In this document: positions 54,943-62,055 of the stretch, piece by piece | Layout of the letters: each line of letters starts with the position of its first letter | Position numbering within the stretch: position 1 is the first letter of the stretch | Notes under the pieces: generated by a model | Database searches by the model: none | Told to the model about the DNA's origin: nothing | Seen by the model: the letters and a program-made list of their open reading frames with translations, nothing else | Source: Microbacterium enclense | GTDB lineage: Bacteria > Actinomycetota > Actinomycetes > Actinomycetales > Microbacteriaceae | NCBI RefSeq assembly: GCF_001456955.1 | Contig: NZ_KQ758468.1 | Span: 186,001 to 250,000 of the forward strand | DNA length: 64,000 nucleotides | Direction: 5' to 3' | Made by a program: the position numbers and the translations under genes

Positions 54943-55074
54943 GAATCCCGCTGGGGTCACCAACACGACGAAGAGCTCCGACCGATAGGTCGGGGCTCTT
55001 CGTCGTTTCGGCGAGTCCGGCAGGACGAGGAGCCGCATGAGCGGGTTGGGCCCCACCGCCCGGAGGCTCCGCGC
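54943..55074. repeat. Tandem duplication, copy 2 (tRNA-Glu fragment plus terminator)
   Basis: Begins GAATCCCGCTGGGGTCACCA, the last 20 nt of tRNA-Glu including CCA, then the same terminator hairpin (54966-55005). The 5' part of the tRNA is absent, so it is not a functional gene. Confidence 0.92.
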
Positions 55075-55211
55075 AGCGAGAGGGGGCCTCGCGCCTGGCG
55101 CCGGGGTCCGAGACCCCGAATCGGACCGGACACCGGCACCCCGGCATCCCCTCCCGATTCACGTCTGGCGCGACTCAGCCCTCGCGGGCCGCGTGACGCA
55201 CCCCTCGCGAC

Positions 55212-56267
55212 TCAGCCCTCCCGTGCCTCCCGCCGCCGGCGCACCGCCCGCCGCACGCTCCACACGACGGCCCAGGCTGCCCCGCCGACGACGATCCACG
55301 GCAGCAGGAAGCCGACGCCGATCACGACACCGTTCAGCGTCGCGACGAGTCCGTTCCAGCCAGCGAGAAGCCCGTCGCCGAAACCGGCAGGGTCGGCGGT
55401 GACGGATGCCGTGCGCTCGGTGAGTTGCACGCTCAGCGACGACATCGCCACCTGCGACTCCAGCGACTGCAGCACCTGACGGTCGCTGTCGAGCTGGGCC
55501 TGCCGCTCGGCCAGTGCTGATTCGGCGGTGATGAGGTCGGACACCGACCCCGCCTGCGCCATCAGCTCAGTCAGGCGCGCGACCGAGGCTTCGCCGGCGG
55601 CGACGCGCGCCCCCAGGTCGACCGTCTGCTCGGTCACATCGGAGCGGTTGACGGTCGTCGCCGTGACGTCGCCGATGTCGCGCAGGCCGTCCATGACCCG
55701 TTGAAGGGTGTCGGCGGGGACGCGCACGGTGATGAACCCCGAGGATGCCGCTGAGGCCTTCGTCGAGCCGTCGTAGGGGACTGCCACCACCCCGCCACCC
55801 AGCTGCGACGATTCCACGTAGCCACCCGCCGCCGTCGCGGCGGACGCGACCTCATCGATCGCGGCGCGCACGTCGTCGACCTCGACCGTGCTGGAACCGG
55901 TGGCGACGATGTCGCGGGTCGCTGCGTCACGGGATGCGGATCCCTCCGGGAGAGCGCTGGAGCCCGCGGCATCCTGGCCCGGGATCACCTCGATGGCGCC
56001 GGGCTCGTCCTGCTGCGAGAAGTCCGGTGCGCTCTCGGCGCCGCTCGCATCGACGACGGCCGAGCCGCTGGTGCCCTGCGTCGTCGACAGGGACGGGCCG
56101 ACCACGGCGGCGATCAGCAAGACGGCCGCAGCCGCCCCGACGCCCGTCCAGACGTTCCGGCGGCGGCGGCGCACCCGGTGCCGCTCGTCGGCGATGCGGC
56201 CGAAGACGGCGGACTCGATGGCATCCGCCCTCTCGGCGGACAGCGGGGGAAGGGTGGGCGTGGTCAT
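55212..56267 (-). CDS. DUF4349 membrane protein, partner of the sigma factor
   Basis: 351 residues. N-terminal cytoplasmic part, then a membrane helix TGVGAAAAVLLIAAVVGPSL (residues 40-60). A long external domain with the DUF4349 pattern AAGGYVESSQLGGG, ITVRVPADTLQRVMDGL, GDVTATTVNRSDVTEQTVDL and a coiled ESALAERQAQLDSDRQVLQSLE region. A C-terminal membrane helix (LLPWIVVGGAAWAVVWSV) and a basic tail. Overlaps the sigma gene by 4 bp. The topology is like an anti-sigma protein, but that role is inferred. Confidence 0.85.
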   Translation of the reverse strand: MTTPTLPPLSAERADAIESAVFGRIADERHRVRRRRRNVWTGVGAAAAVLLIAAVVGPSLSTTQGTSGSAVVDASGAESAPDFSQQDEPGAIEVIPGQDAAGSSALPEGSASRDAATRDIVATGSSTVEVDDVRAAIDEVASAATAAGGYVESSQLGGGVVAVPYDGSTKASAASSGFITVRVPADTLQRVMDGLRDIGDVTATTVNRSDVTEQTVDLGARVAAGEASVARLTELMAQAGSVSDLITAESALAERQAQLDSDRQVLQSLESQVAMSSLSVQLTERTASVTADPAGFGDGLLAGWNGLVATLNGVVIGVGFLLPWIVVGGAAWAVVWSVRRAVRRRREAREG

Positions 56268-56818
56268 GGCGTCTCCGTCTCCATCGCGGTGGCACGCACC
56301 CGGGAACGGATGCGGGAGAGGCGGTTGCGCACCGTGCCGTGCGAGACGCCCAGGGTCGCCGCTGCGGCTTCGTAGCCGTAGCCCTCGGCGGCGCAGAGCC
56401 GGAAGATCTCGCGGTCCAGCTCGCTGAGCCGATCGACGGCGGCGATGATCGCCGCGACGGTCTGCGCCTGCACCACCTGTGCCTCGACGTCGACGACGGC
56501 GGGGATCTGCTCATCGAGTTCGGCGTGCGAGCCGTGACGACGACGGGCACGCAGGCGGTTCTGCGCCTGCAGCCGGCACACGGTGGCCAGCCAGGGCAGC
56601 AACGACGTGCCCTCGAGACGCAGGGAGGGGATCTTGCGCCAGGCGACGACGAAGGTCTCCTGCGCGACGTCTTCCGCGTCCGCGGCGTCGCCGACGAGCC
56701 CGAAGGCGACCCAGTACACCGGTCTGACGTACGCGCGATAAAGCTCGCGGAATGCCTGTTCCGAGCCGCCCGCTGCGCGCGCCACCAGCGCCCTGTCGTC
56801 GATCACGTCATCGGTCAT
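56264..56818 (-). CDS. RNA polymerase ECF sigma factor
   Basis: 184 residues from ATG 56818. Region 2: FRELYRAYVRPVYWVAFGLVGDAADAEDVAQETFVVAWRKI in parts, core DAEDVAQETF. Region 4: LSELDREIFRLCAAEGYGYEAAAATLGVSHGTVRNRLSRIR in parts, core VSHGTVRNRLSRIRSR. Translationally coupled to the DUF4349 gene, so the latter probably senses envelope signals and controls it. Confidence 0.9.
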   Translation of the reverse strand: MTDDVIDDRALVARAAGGSEQAFRELYRAYVRPVYWVAFGLVGDAADAEDVAQETFVVAWRKIPSLRLEGTSLLPWLATVCRLQAQNRLRARRRHGSHAELDEQIPAVVDVEAQVVQAQTVAAIIAAVDRLSELDREIFRLCAAEGYGYEAAAATLGVSHGTVRNRLSRIRSRVRATAMETETP

Positions 56819-57129
56819 GGCATCCGTTCCGCTCCTGGGGCGAGGCCTTGATGAGCACTCTCTCACTACAGAGGTGTCCCGCCGCGGCGGATCGTCTCAC
56901 GCCAGCTGCGACACCGGTGAATGAGAGAGGGAAAGGGCCACGTTCCGGCTGATGCGCGGGGTGAATAAGAGGGGCGGCGACCACCGCCCAGAGTGACAGT
57001 GACGCCCGGCGCTTCTGCGGTCCCGTGGAGCTGATAGGTCGATTGAGACTCCGGGCTCGCGCGAAGCCGCCGCACGTTTCTGCGATGCTCCCTGCTGGTC
57101 GCATGCCAGCCGACGCGAAGGACAAAACG

Positions 57130-57627
57130 ATGGACGGACTACAGTGGTGGGGCGATCTCCCCACCTGGGTATCGACGGGAGCGATTGGCTTCGCGGCACT
57201 CACTTACTTCGGTGACCGTCGGAAACGTGCACACGATCGAGAGGTCGAGGAGAAGAGCCAAGCAAACCGCTTGACCGCGTGGGTTGTCACCGATGCGGCC
57301 GCGAAACCGAGGGTGTCCGGCGTGCTCATCGCCAACGACAGCGGCGCGACATTCCACTCCATCGAGATCGTCGCGACAATGCATAAGCAGACGCAGCCGC
57401 CCATCAAGCTGGTGACCCTGCCTCCGGGGCGCCTCTTTGTGGCGCTGAATCGCGAACGCGGAGTCGGTCGCATTGCCTGGGACCTCGGGATACTTCCGAA
57501 CGAGTACGCAGGGGCACTGCGCCCCTACACGGTCAGCGACGGCTATGTGATGGAAAGTATGGAGTTTTCCGACGCCCTCGGGCGGCGGTGGCGCACTGAT
57601 AGTCGAGCGGTGCTGCAAAGGCTGTAA
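57130..57627 (+). CDS. Hypothetical membrane-anchored protein, lower GC
   Basis: 165 residues from ATG 57130, with AAGGA 8 nt upstream. MDGLQWWGDLPTWVSTGAIG then AALTYFGDRRKRAHDRE: one N-terminal hydrophobic helix, a charged coil, and a ~110-residue globular part (AKPRVSGVLIANDSGATFHS; PYTVSDGYVMESMEF). Codon use is more AT-rich than in the neighbours, which suggests horizontal acquisition. No family recognised. An upstream GTG at 57025 is possible but gives an Arg-rich, unlikely N-terminus. Confidence 0.65.
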   Translation: MDGLQWWGDLPTWVSTGAIGFAALTYFGDRRKRAHDREVEEKSQANRLTAWVVTDAAAKPRVSGVLIANDSGATFHSIEIVATMHKQTQPPIKLVTLPPGRLFVALNRERGVGRIAWDLGILPNEYAGALRPYTVSDGYVMESMEFSDALGRRWRTDSRAVLQRL

Positions 57628-57976
57628 TCGAGCAGAGAGTAGCGCCGACCGTCCTCGCGGCAGCGATGACCCTTGAGATTGTGACGAACACCTGAGATGC
57701 GGTTCTTGCCTCGCCCGGCGCCGTCTCCGCCCTCCGTGACGTACCCATTTACAGAAGACCGCCGTGCGAAGGTGTCCGGCCGCGTCCATCGATCACCGCC
57801 ACCGCCCCACTCTGTCCGGCGCCGTCGCGCCCGCTGTCGCCGTCGTCGCGTGGATCTGATCTCGCGGCCGCTCGGCGCAGGACGCCACCGAGGCGCGCCA
57901 AGAACTTACATAAGCCCGCGGCGCCTCCCGACGGGCGGATAAACTCGAGCGTTTCCCCCGACGAAAGGCCTCCGCG
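57628..57976 (+). promoter_or_regulatory. Intergenic region upstream of terC
   Basis: About 350 bp with no supported gene. GC is mixed, with TAAACT (57940-57945) as -10 candidate about 30 bp upstream of terC. I looked for the manganese (yybP-ykoY) riboswitch core and did not find it. Confidence 0.35.
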
Positions 57977-59041
57977 ATGGAGCTGCAGCTCGACCCGCTC
58001 TTCCAGACGATCACCCTGGCGGTGCTCGTGCTGATCCTGGTCGCCGACCTGCTGATCATCCTGAAGCGCCCGCACATCCCTTCGCCGAAGGAATCCACGC
58101 TGTGGGTCGTGTTCTACGTCACCCTGGCGCTCATCTTCGCGGGCGTGCTGTGGATCGTCACCGGGGGAGAGGTCGCGGGGCAGTTCGTCGCCGGTTGGTT
58201 GACGGAGTACAGCCTGTCGATCGACAACCTCTTCGTCTTCGTGCTGATCATGGGGCAGTTCGCCGTGCCGCGCCGTTATCAGCAGGAGGTGCTGATGGTG
58301 GGCATCATCATCGCGCTCGTGCTGCGCGGCGCGTTCATCCTCGTGGGCGCGACGATCATCGAGAACTTCAGCCCGGTGTTCTACCTGTTCGGCCTGTTCC
58401 TCATCTACACCGCGATCCGGCAGGCGTTCCCCGGCGGCGATCACGACGACGACACGCAGAAAGAGAACCTCATCGTGCGGACGCTGCGCCGCGTGCTGCC
58501 GATGAGCGATTCGTACGACGGCAAGAAGGTCATCACGCGCGTGAACGGCAAGAAGCTGTTCACCCCGATGATCATCGTGTTCGTCGCGATCGGTGTGACC
58601 GACCTGCTCTTCGCGATCGACTCGATCCCTGCGATCTTCGGCATCACGCAGAGCCCGTTCATCGTGTTCACCGCGAACCTCTTCGCGCTGATGGGGCTGC
58701 GTCAGCTCTACTTCCTGCTCGGCGACCTGCTCGACCGCCTCAAGTACCTGCACTACGGGATCGCGTTCATCCTCGCCTTCATCGGCGTGAAACTCATCCT
58801 GCACGCGATGCACGTCAACGAGCTGCCGTTCCTCAACGGCGGCGAGCCCATCGAGTGGGCGCCCGAGATCTCGACGTGGGTGTCGCTCGCGGTGATCATC
58901 CTGTCGATGGCGGTCGCCACCGTCGCGAGCCTGGTCGCGGCCCGTCGTGAGCCGTCGGCCGTCGGGGCTCAGGATGCCGCGGCCGACGTCGCCGACGAGA
59001 AGGGCACGCCCGCGACGGTCGAGCACCCCGAGCGCGACTGA
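57977..59041 (+). CDS. TerC family integral membrane protein
   Basis: 354 residues, about nine membrane segments. The TerC signature is clear: GWLTEYSLSIDNLFVFVLIM, FVAIGVTDLLFAIDSIPAIFGIT and FTANLFALMGLRQLYFLLG, with the conserved Asp residues in each half. The Alx/TerC family exports manganese or confers tellurite resistance; manganese homeostasis is likely. A Glu/Ala-rich cytoplasmic tail follows. Confidence 0.9.
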   Translation: MELQLDPLFQTITLAVLVLILVADLLIILKRPHIPSPKESTLWVVFYVTLALIFAGVLWIVTGGEVAGQFVAGWLTEYSLSIDNLFVFVLIMGQFAVPRRYQQEVLMVGIIIALVLRGAFILVGATIIENFSPVFYLFGLFLIYTAIRQAFPGGDHDDDTQKENLIVRTLRRVLPMSDSYDGKKVITRVNGKKLFTPMIIVFVAIGVTDLLFAIDSIPAIFGITQSPFIVFTANLFALMGLRQLYFLLGDLLDRLKYLHYGIAFILAFIGVKLILHAMHVNELPFLNGGEPIEWAPEISTWVSLAVIILSMAVATVASLVAARREPSAVGAQDAAADVADEKGTPATVEHPERD

Positions 59042-59094
59042 CCCGAAGGGTCCTGAGCGCCGAGAGGCCCGACGTCGAGGAACCTGGACGTCGG

Positions 59095-59119
59095 GGACCC
59101 TGAGCTTGTCGAAGGGTCC
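59095..59119. repeat. Dispersed 25-nt hairpin element
   Basis: Stem GGACCCT / AGGGTCC around loop GAGCTTGTCGA, inverted orientation relative to the next element. Belongs to the same family as 18625-18649, 27742-27907, 59136-59160 and 63471-63555. Confidence 0.8.
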
Positions 59120-59135
59120 GCGGCGCGCGGGTTCC

Positions 59136-59160
59136 GGTGGCTTCGACGGGCTCAGCCACC
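59136..59160. repeat. Dispersed 25-nt hairpin element with compensatory stem
   Basis: Stem GGTGGCT / AGCCACC around loop TCGACGGGCTC. Two stem pairs differ from the GGTCCCT/AGGGACC form at matching positions, so base pairing is conserved. Confidence 0.82.
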
Positions 59161-59206
59161 TGGGGCCGGGACGGGGGCGAGTTCGCGGGACCGCGGCATC
59201 CCGAAT

Positions 59207-60520
59207 CTAGAAGGCGCGCAGGTTCGCGTGCAGGCCGCCGTCGACGTACTCCTCGCGCAGGATGCCGCGGCGCCGCAGGATCGGCACGAGGTCGTCGAGC
59301 ACGCGGTGCACGGTGACCGGGTGCAGATCGCCCCACAGCAGGACGCCGTCGTTGCCCCACGTACCGAGCTCTTCGATGCGGTCGGCGAACTCGTCGGCCG
59401 TGCCGACGAAGCCCGAGCCGTCATGGAGCCGTCCGAGTCGCGCGTGCGCGGAGAGCAGCGTCCTCAGGGGCGCATCGGCGTCGTGTCTGCCGATCAGGCG
59501 CGTGATGCTGCCCTCCGACACGTGCTCGCCGAAGATCGACCGGTCGAGCGGCCTGTCGAGATCGAGACCGGTGAGGTCGGTCTCGAGGTCGCTCGATTGT
59601 TTGCGGGCGATCGCGACGAGCGCCTCGTCGGAGGGATGAGCGGATGCCGCGACCAGGCGATCGGCCTCTTCCGGTGACGACACCAGCACGGGCTGGATCG
59701 CGAAGAGGATCTTGATGTCGTCGGCCGAACGGCCCGCGGCCTCGGCGGCGTCGTGGATGCGACCACGATATGCCCGGATGCTCGCCTCGTCGAGCGGTGC
59801 GAGCGCCAACTGCACGTCGGAGTTGTGTCCCGCGAACGCCAGCCCGCGACCCGACCCGCCCGGAGACACGATCGCCGGCTCCCCGTCCGTGAACGGGATG
59901 GCGTTCAACGGCCCGTCGAAACCGAAATACTCGCCGCGGTGCTGCGTGGCATCCAGCTTCGTGCCGTCGGCGTAGACGCCCGATTCCTCGTCGACGACGA
60001 GCGCGCCCTCGCCCCAGCTGCGCCAGAGATCCCGGATGCCGGCCAGCCACTCCTCCGCACGGTCGTACGCCGCGTCGTGGCCGAGCTGCGCGGCGGTGGA
60101 GAAGTGCCGCGCGCTGCCGGTGTCGGTGACGACGTTGAGCCCGAGGCGGTGGCCGCTGAGGTGCTGGAGCGTGGCGAACTGCCGCGCCGCCGTATACGGC
60201 AGATACGCCGCGGGATTGACCGTCGGCACCACGCCGAGGTGGCGCGTGGCGGCGAAGAGGTAGGGCGCGAGCAGAAGGGGGTCGTGCTTCGGACCGCCGA
60301 ACGCGTGCCTCACCCGCAGGTCGATCGTCTCGGCGCTGCCGAGCGAGGGGGCGTCCTCGATGATGAGCAGGTCGAAGCCGGCCTGCTCGAGCGTGCGGGC
60401 GGAGTCCTGGTAGAGCCCCGGCTCGGTCCAGCGGTGGTTCCACCGCAGGTACGGGTGGCCCCAACCGTGCGGACCGAAGCCGCGCGCGAGGAACCAGCCG
60501 AAGTGCTGCAGCCGCGTCAC
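59207..60520 (-). CDS. Flavin-dependent monooxygenase, NtaA/SnaA/DszA family
   Basis: 437 residues from GTG 60520. LLM-class flavin monooxygenase: LQHFGWFLARGFGPHGWGH, GFDLLIIEDAPSLGSAETID, LGVVPTVNPAAYLPYTAARQFATLQHLSGHRLGLNVVTD in parts. It uses reduced flavin from a partner reductase to oxidise sulfur or nitrogen compounds. It overlaps the sulfhydrylase gene by 4 bp, suggesting release of sulfide or sulfite from organosulfur compounds. Confidence 0.85.
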   Translation of the reverse strand: MTRLQHFGWFLARGFGPHGWGHPYLRWNHRWTEPGLYQDSARTLEQAGFDLLIIEDAPSLGSAETIDLRVRHAFGGPKHDPLLLAPYLFAATRHLGVVPTVNPAAYLPYTAARQFATLQHLSGHRLGLNVVTDTGSARHFSTAAQLGHDAAYDRAEEWLAGIRDLWRSWGEGALVVDEESGVYADGTKLDATQHRGEYFGFDGPLNAIPFTDGEPAIVSPGGSGRGLAFAGHNSDVQLALAPLDEASIRAYRGRIHDAAEAAGRSADDIKILFAIQPVLVSSPEEADRLVAASAHPSDEALVAIARKQSSDLETDLTGLDLDRPLDRSIFGEHVSEGSITRLIGRHDADAPLRTLLSAHARLGRLHDGSGFVGTADEFADRIEELGTWGNDGVLLWGDLHPVTVHRVLDDLVPILRRRGILREEYVDGGLHANLRAF

Positions 60521-61827
60521 AGCACGACCGTCTCGCGCTCGGCCGCCGGCACACCGACCAGTGCCTGCTCGAGGTCGGCGAGGATGTCGGCGATGTCCTC
60601 GATGCCGATCGACAGGCGGATCGTGCCGGGAAAGACCCCCGCGCGTTCGCGCTCCTCGACCGTGCGGGCGGAGTGCGAGGTGCTCTGCGGATGCAGCACG
60701 AGCGAGCGCACGTCGCCGAGGTGGGTCATGTGCGTGATGAGGCGCACCGACTGCACGACGTGCCGCGCGGCCTCCAGACCGCCGCGCAGCGTCACGGTGA
60801 AGACCGAGCCGCTGCCGCGCGTGAGGTAGCGCTGCCCGAGCGCGAAGTGGGGGTGCGACTCCAGCCCCACGTAGTCGACGCGCTCGACCTCGGGTCGCGC
60901 CTCGAGCCACCGTGCGACGGCCAGCGCGTTCTGCGACTGCCGCTCGACCCGCAGGCTGAGCGTCTCGATGCCTTGGCCGATGAGGAACGCGTTCAGGGGC
61001 GACGGCGCCGGGCCGAAGCGCGGGGCCACGCTCTCGCGGATGTACGCGCCGCGGGCGCGCGCGCCGTGCTTCTCGGCGAAGCTCGCGCCGCCGAGGCGGT
61101 CGGTCTGCACGAGGTGGGGGAAGCGGTGACCAGATGCCGCGGCATCGAAGCGTCCGTCGTCGACGATGACGCCGCCGAGCACCGCGCCCTGGCCGGCGAG
61201 GAACTTGCTCGCGGAGTGCACGACGACGGCGGCGCCGTGCTCGATCGGGCGCAGGAGGTAGGGCGTGGTGAAGGTGCTGTCGACGACGAGGGGGATGCCG
61301 TGCTCCCGGCCGATCGCCGAGATCGCGGCGACGTCGAGCACGTCGTTGCGGGCGTTGGAGAGCGTCTCGGCGAAGAACGCCCTCGTACGCGGGGTGATGG
61401 CATCCCGCCACGCGTCGAGGTCGGAGGTGTCGACGAACGTCGTCTCGATGCCGAGGCGCACGAGGTTGTCGAGCAGCAGGCCGCGCGTGCCCTCGTAGAT
61501 GTGCTCCGAGACGATGACGTGGTCGCCCGCACCGGCCAGCGCGAGCAGTGCGACGGTGACGGCGGCCTGCCCGCTCGACACGAGCACGGCCTGATCGCCG
61601 CCCTCGAGTGAGGCGAGGCGCTCTTCGACGGCCTGCACGGTGGGGTTGCCGGTGCGGGTGTACCCGAAGCCGGAGCCGGTGCCGAAGTGGGCCGCCGAGG
61701 CGTCGAGGTCGCCGAACGTGAACCCGGCGGTGAGGTAGATGGGGGTCGCCCGCGGGGTGGCGGGCGCGGTGGCGGAGCCGGCGTGCACCTGTCGGGTCGA
61801 GAATCCGGGTTCGGCGTATGCGGCCAT
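60517..61827 (-). CDS. metY: O-acetylhomoserine sulfhydrylase / Cys-Met metabolism PLP enzyme
   Basis: 436 residues from ATG 61827, GGAAGGAGCG upstream. [30 protein letters not shown] in parts, [26 protein letters not shown] lysine 208 in [19 protein letters not shown], and [15 protein letters not shown]. Makes homocysteine from O-acetylhomoserine and sulfide. Alternative: another Cys/Met-metabolism lyase of the same fold. Divergent from the leuC leader. Confidence 0.88.
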   Translation of the reverse strand: MAAYAEPGFSTRQVHAGSATAPATPRATPIYLTAGFTFGDLDASAAHFGTGSGFGYTRTGNPTVQAVEERLASLEGGDQAVLVSSGQAAVTVALLALAGAGDHVIVSEHIYEGTRGLLLDNLVRLGIETTFVDTSDLDAWRDAITPRTRAFFAETLSNARNDVLDVAAISAIGREHGIPLVVDSTFTTPYLLRPIEHGAAVVVHSASKFLAGQGAVLGGVIVDDGRFDAAASGHRFPHLVQTDRLGGASFAEKHGARARGAYIRESVAPRFGPAPSPLNAFLIGQGIETLSLRVERQSQNALAVARWLEARPEVERVDYVGLESHPHFALGQRYLTRGSGSVFTVTLRGGLEAARHVVQSVRLITHMTHLGDVRSLVLHPQSTSHSARTVEERERAGVFPGTIRLSIGIEDIADILADLEQALVGVPAAERETVVL

Positions 61828-61931
61828 GGGGCACGCTCCTTCCTTCGGGTCGGCCCAGGCTCGCACGCGACCCCGGGCATCGCTAAAAAGTGCGGCGCCG
61901 TGTTACGGGGGAGGTGCCGTGGGCCCGGTGG

Positions 61932-61937
61932 TATCGT
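61932..61937 (+). promoter_or_regulatory. -10 element of the leuC leader, leaderless
   Basis: TATCGT ends 6 nt before the GTG at 61944 (spacer GACCAG). Transcription would begin at the leader start codon. No matching -35 is visible at normal distance. Confidence 0.55.
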
Positions 61938-61943
61938 GACCAG

Positions 61944-61994
61944 GTGCGGATCGCCGGCCTCCTCCTTAGCGGCCGCGACGAGACCTTGTTCTAG
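61944..61994 (+). CDS. leuC leader peptide (attenuator-type)
   Basis: GTG CGG ATC GCC GGC CTC CTC CTT AGC GGC CGC GAC GAG ACC TTG TTC TAG, peptide [16 protein letters not shown]. 4 Leu in 16 residues, three in tandem (61959-61967). The frame ends 61 nt before leuC. The Leu cluster lies directly upstream of the first arm of a hairpin. The arrangement is that of a ribosome-sensed leucine leader. The start codon follows a -10 element at leaderless spacing. Confidence 0.7.
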   Translation: MRIAGLLLSGRDETLF

Positions 61995-62025
61995 GCCTTT
62001 CTCGTCGCGGAGTTCGTCGCGGGCC
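61971..62025 (+). promoter_or_regulatory. Alternative hairpins of the leuC leader RNA
   Basis: Segment A, GGCCGCGACGAG (61971-61982), lies in the leader peptide codons after the Leu run. It pairs perfectly over 10 bp with B, CTCGTCGCGG (62001-62010), or with C, TCGTCGCGGGCC (62014-62025, 9 bp plus a bulge and 2 more). B and C cannot both bind A. A ribosome stalled at the Leu codons would cover A. The RNA could control transcription or leuC translation. Confidence 0.7.
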
Positions 62026-62055
62026 TCACACCCCTCCCGAGGAGAAACGCAAACC

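Noticed and set aside
54778..55074. Prophage or integrative element at tRNA-Glu
   Set aside because: There is no integrase, phage gene or other cargo between or near the repeats; only 33 bp of non-repeated DNA lies between copies.
57628..57976. Manganese (yybP-ykoY) riboswitch upstream of terC
   Set aside because: The conserved loop sequences of that riboswitch are not visible; only a -10-like TAAACT and a ribosome binding site are seen.
57749..59026. His/Asp/Glu/Arg-rich minus-strand open frame opposite terC
   Set aside because: Its composition is the expected antisense shadow of a membrane-protein gene, and it has no promoter, ribosome binding site or recognisable domain.
61828..61931. 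SAM (S-box) or T-box type riboswitch upstream of metY
   Set aside because: The gap on the metY side is short and lacks the conserved cores; a normal ribosome binding site is present.
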